From contig PKYZ01000441.1 in NCBI GenBank assembly GCA_003132865.1, positions 1 to 7,929 on the forward strand: a stretch of DNA of 7,929 nt. Direction: 5' to 3'. The translations under genes and the position numbers were made by a program. How positions within the stretch are numbered: the stretch's first letter is position 1; every line of letters starts with the position of its first letter. Positions 6,570 through 7,929 of this stretch are shown here, piece by piece. Under the pieces are notes generated by a model. It was not told where the DNA came from. It searched no databases and saw only the letters and a list, made by a program, of their open reading frames with translations. This DNA comes from Bryobacterales bacterium (GTDB lineage Bacteria > Acidobacteriota > Terriglobia > Bryobacterales > Bryobacteraceae).

Positions 6570-7883
6570 CTAACCACAGGGCGTCGGCCTTCCGTCGCCG
6601 TGACACTTCTTGTACTTTCGTCCGCTGCCGCAGGGGCACGGATCGTTGCGTCCGGCCTGGGCGAATGGACGTGCAAGCTGCGCCTCCTCCATGGCCAGCG
6701 TATCCATGATCTCGCTTGCCGGGCGGCCCTGGCTCAGCAGGCCGGCCATCGTCCGCATGTATGGATCTACGTGTCCGAAGTAGGCCTGCAACCCCGAGCA
6801 GAGATAGTTCAGTCCCGCCTCGCCATCAGGTGTGACAAGGAAACGATGCTTGGGACACTCTCCCTGGCATTCAAACAGAAATCTGCATTCGCGGCAATAC
6901 CGCGGAAGCCCGGCGCTTTTGTCTTCTCCGAACCTGCGCTGCCGTTCCGAATTCACCAGCTCCGCGAGCGACGTGCGCAGAATATTTCCCAGCAAGTGCT
7001 CCGGCTCGACGAAGTGATCGCAGGAGTACAGGTCGCCATTGTGCTCCAGCGCGACGCCTGCCCCGCACTCCGGGCGGAACATACAGAGAGACGACTGCCC
7101 GTACAACCATGCGGCCAGCACGGCATCCATCGTCTGCACAAAGACGCTCCCCACGTCGCGGCGCACCCACTCATCGAATATTTCGATGAGGAACCGGCCG
7201 TAACGCTCCGGCTTGACGGAACGGTCTGTAACCCGGCCGCCCTGCTGCAACAGCGTGCGGCCGTCGTCGTTAATCCGCTCCACGATCGGGATGAACTGCA
7301 GATAGCGCGCCTCTAACTCGTCGCGGAAAAACCGATAGACCGCCAGAGGGCTTTCGCTGTTCACGGCGTTCACCGTGCAGAGCACATTGAAATCCACTCT
7401 GGCGCGCTGCATGAGGCGCACGGCCTTCACCACCCGGTCGAACGTGCCGTGCCCGCCCTTGTCCCGGCGGTAGGCGTCGTGCAGCTCGCGCGGCCCGTCC
7501 AGGCTGATGCCCACGAGGAAGCGGTTCTCGCGCAGGAATTCGCACCACGCAGCGTCCAGCAGAATGCCATTGGTCTGGATCGTATGCTGAACTGTGGTGC
7601 CCGGCTTCCGATAGCGATTTGCGGCCTCGACCGCCCGCCGGTAGAAGTCGAGCCCCATGAGGGTCGGTTCGCCGCCTTGCCAGGTAATAGTAACTTCCGG
7701 CCCGGAGTGCGCCTCGATGGTCTGCCGCACATAGCTTTCCATTACCTCATCGGACATGCGGAAGTTGCTGCCCGGATAGAAGGACTGCTTGGAAAGAAAG
7801 AAGCAGTAAGCGCAATCGAGATTGCAGGCTGCGCCCGTGGGTTTCGCCATCACGTGAAAACCAGGACGGGTTGCGGTTGCCAT
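6570..7883 (-). CDS. Radical SAM/SPASM anaerobic sulfatase-maturating enzyme (anSME) with C-terminal SEC-C motif
   Basis: The 437-residue product carries the radical SAM cluster motif Cys20-x3-Cys24-x2-Cys27 (CNLDCAYC), the WQGGEPTL segment (68-75), QTNG (103-106) and SLDGP (127-131). The SPASM region has cysteines 267, 273, 288, 330, 333, 339, 343 and 362. Their spacing closely follows the two auxiliary Fe4S4 clusters of the clostridial enzyme, and Asp289 beside Cys288 sits where that enzyme has its catalytic Asp. Known members use S-adenosylmethionine to oxidise an active-site Cys or Ser of a type I sulfatase to formylglycine without oxygen. Unusually, the C-terminus adds a SEC-C zinc motif, RNDPCPCGSGRKYKKCH (412-428; Cys416, Cys418, Cys427, His428), as in SecA. 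The stop lies 29 bp from the convergent protease stop. No sulfatase is in the window, so the substrate is unknown; a SPASM enzyme acting on another protein remains possible. Confidence 0.92.
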   Translation of the reverse strand: MATATRPGFHVMAKPTGAACNLDCAYCFFLSKQSFYPGSNFRMSDEVMESYVRQTIEAHSGPEVTITWQGGEPTLMGLDFYRRAVEAANRYRKPGTTVQHTIQTNGILLDAAWCEFLRENRFLVGISLDGPRELHDAYRRDKGGHGTFDRVVKAVRLMQRARVDFNVLCTVNAVNSESPLAVYRFFRDELEARYLQFIPIVERINDDGRTLLQQGGRVTDRSVKPERYGRFLIEIFDEWVRRDVGSVFVQTMDAVLAAWLYGQSSLCMFRPECGAGVALEHNGDLYSCDHFVEPEHLLGNILRTSLAELVNSERQRRFGEDKSAGLPRYCRECRFLFECQGECPKHRFLVTPDGEAGLNYLCSGLQAYFGHVDPYMRTMAGLLSQGRPASEIMDTLAMEEAQLARPFAQAGRNDPCPCGSGRKYKKCHGDGRPTPCG

Positions 7884-7890
7884 AAACCAG

Positions 7891-7896
7891 TCTCCT
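7891..7896 (-). promoter_or_regulatory. Shine-Dalgarno site of the maturase gene
   Basis: On the minus strand AGGAGA ends seven bases before the ATG at 7883, which fixes that start. It lies in the loop of a small hairpin: CTGGT (7898-7902) and ACCAG (7886-7890) on the plus strand pair around the seven bases that include the site. The remaining bases to the window edge show no clear promoter. Confidence 0.75.
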
Positions 7897-7929
7897 ACTG
7901 GTGGTCTGCTAGTGGGGCAGGCCTCCAGG

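Noticed and set aside
1..7929. CRISPR array, tRNA, rRNA, insertion sequence or defence system
   Set aside because: No regularly spaced direct repeats, no RNA-gene signatures and no transposase or defence domains were seen in any frame.

Overview
The window is GC-rich and gene-dense, and it most likely comes from an acidobacterium of the Solibacter/Bryobacter type. The strongest pointer is the C-terminal ~230 residues of the first protease. They match, as I recall the family, the 'Solibacter uncharacterized C-terminal domain' (TIGR03437), which is expanded in Candidatus Solibacter and its relatives. The intergenic repeat between the two proteases also looks like short palindromic repeats I associate with acidobacterial genomes. 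The assignment is inference; there is no rRNA or other marker gene here.

Layout, left to right. 30-548 (+) is a small stand-alone MOSC-domain protein. 549-792 is a gene-poor gap holding an apparent 5'-truncated remnant of a Phd/YefM-type antitoxin (about 564-731), with no toxin next to it. 793-4020 (+) and 4141-6540 (+) are two tandem paralogous genes for secreted, Vpr-like subtilases: signal peptide, I9 propeptide, S8 catalytic domain with an inserted PA domain, then beta-sandwich domains. They are separated by a 120-bp spacer filled with a palindromic repeat, followed by a -10-like box placed so that the second transcript could be leaderless. Convergent to these, 6570-7883 (-) is a radical SAM/SPASM enzyme of the anaerobic sulfatase-maturating type with an extra C-terminal SEC-C zinc motif. 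Its start lies 46 bp from the window end and has a clear Shine-Dalgarno site.

How the genes relate. The two subtilases are a duplicated pair that probably digests extracellular protein. They align through the beta-sandwich region, but only the first carries the Solibacter C-terminal domain, and the first also has altered substrate-binding motifs. The maturase would normally activate a sulfatase, but none is present in the window. It converges on the proteases with only 29 bp between stop codons and is not in an operon with them. I found no tRNA, rRNA, CRISPR array, insertion sequence or phage gene. I did not find a clearly novel multi-gene system. The points most worth following are the protease pair with its asymmetric C-terminus, the truncated antitoxin, the intergenic repeat and possible leaderless start, and the maturase-SEC-C fusion.
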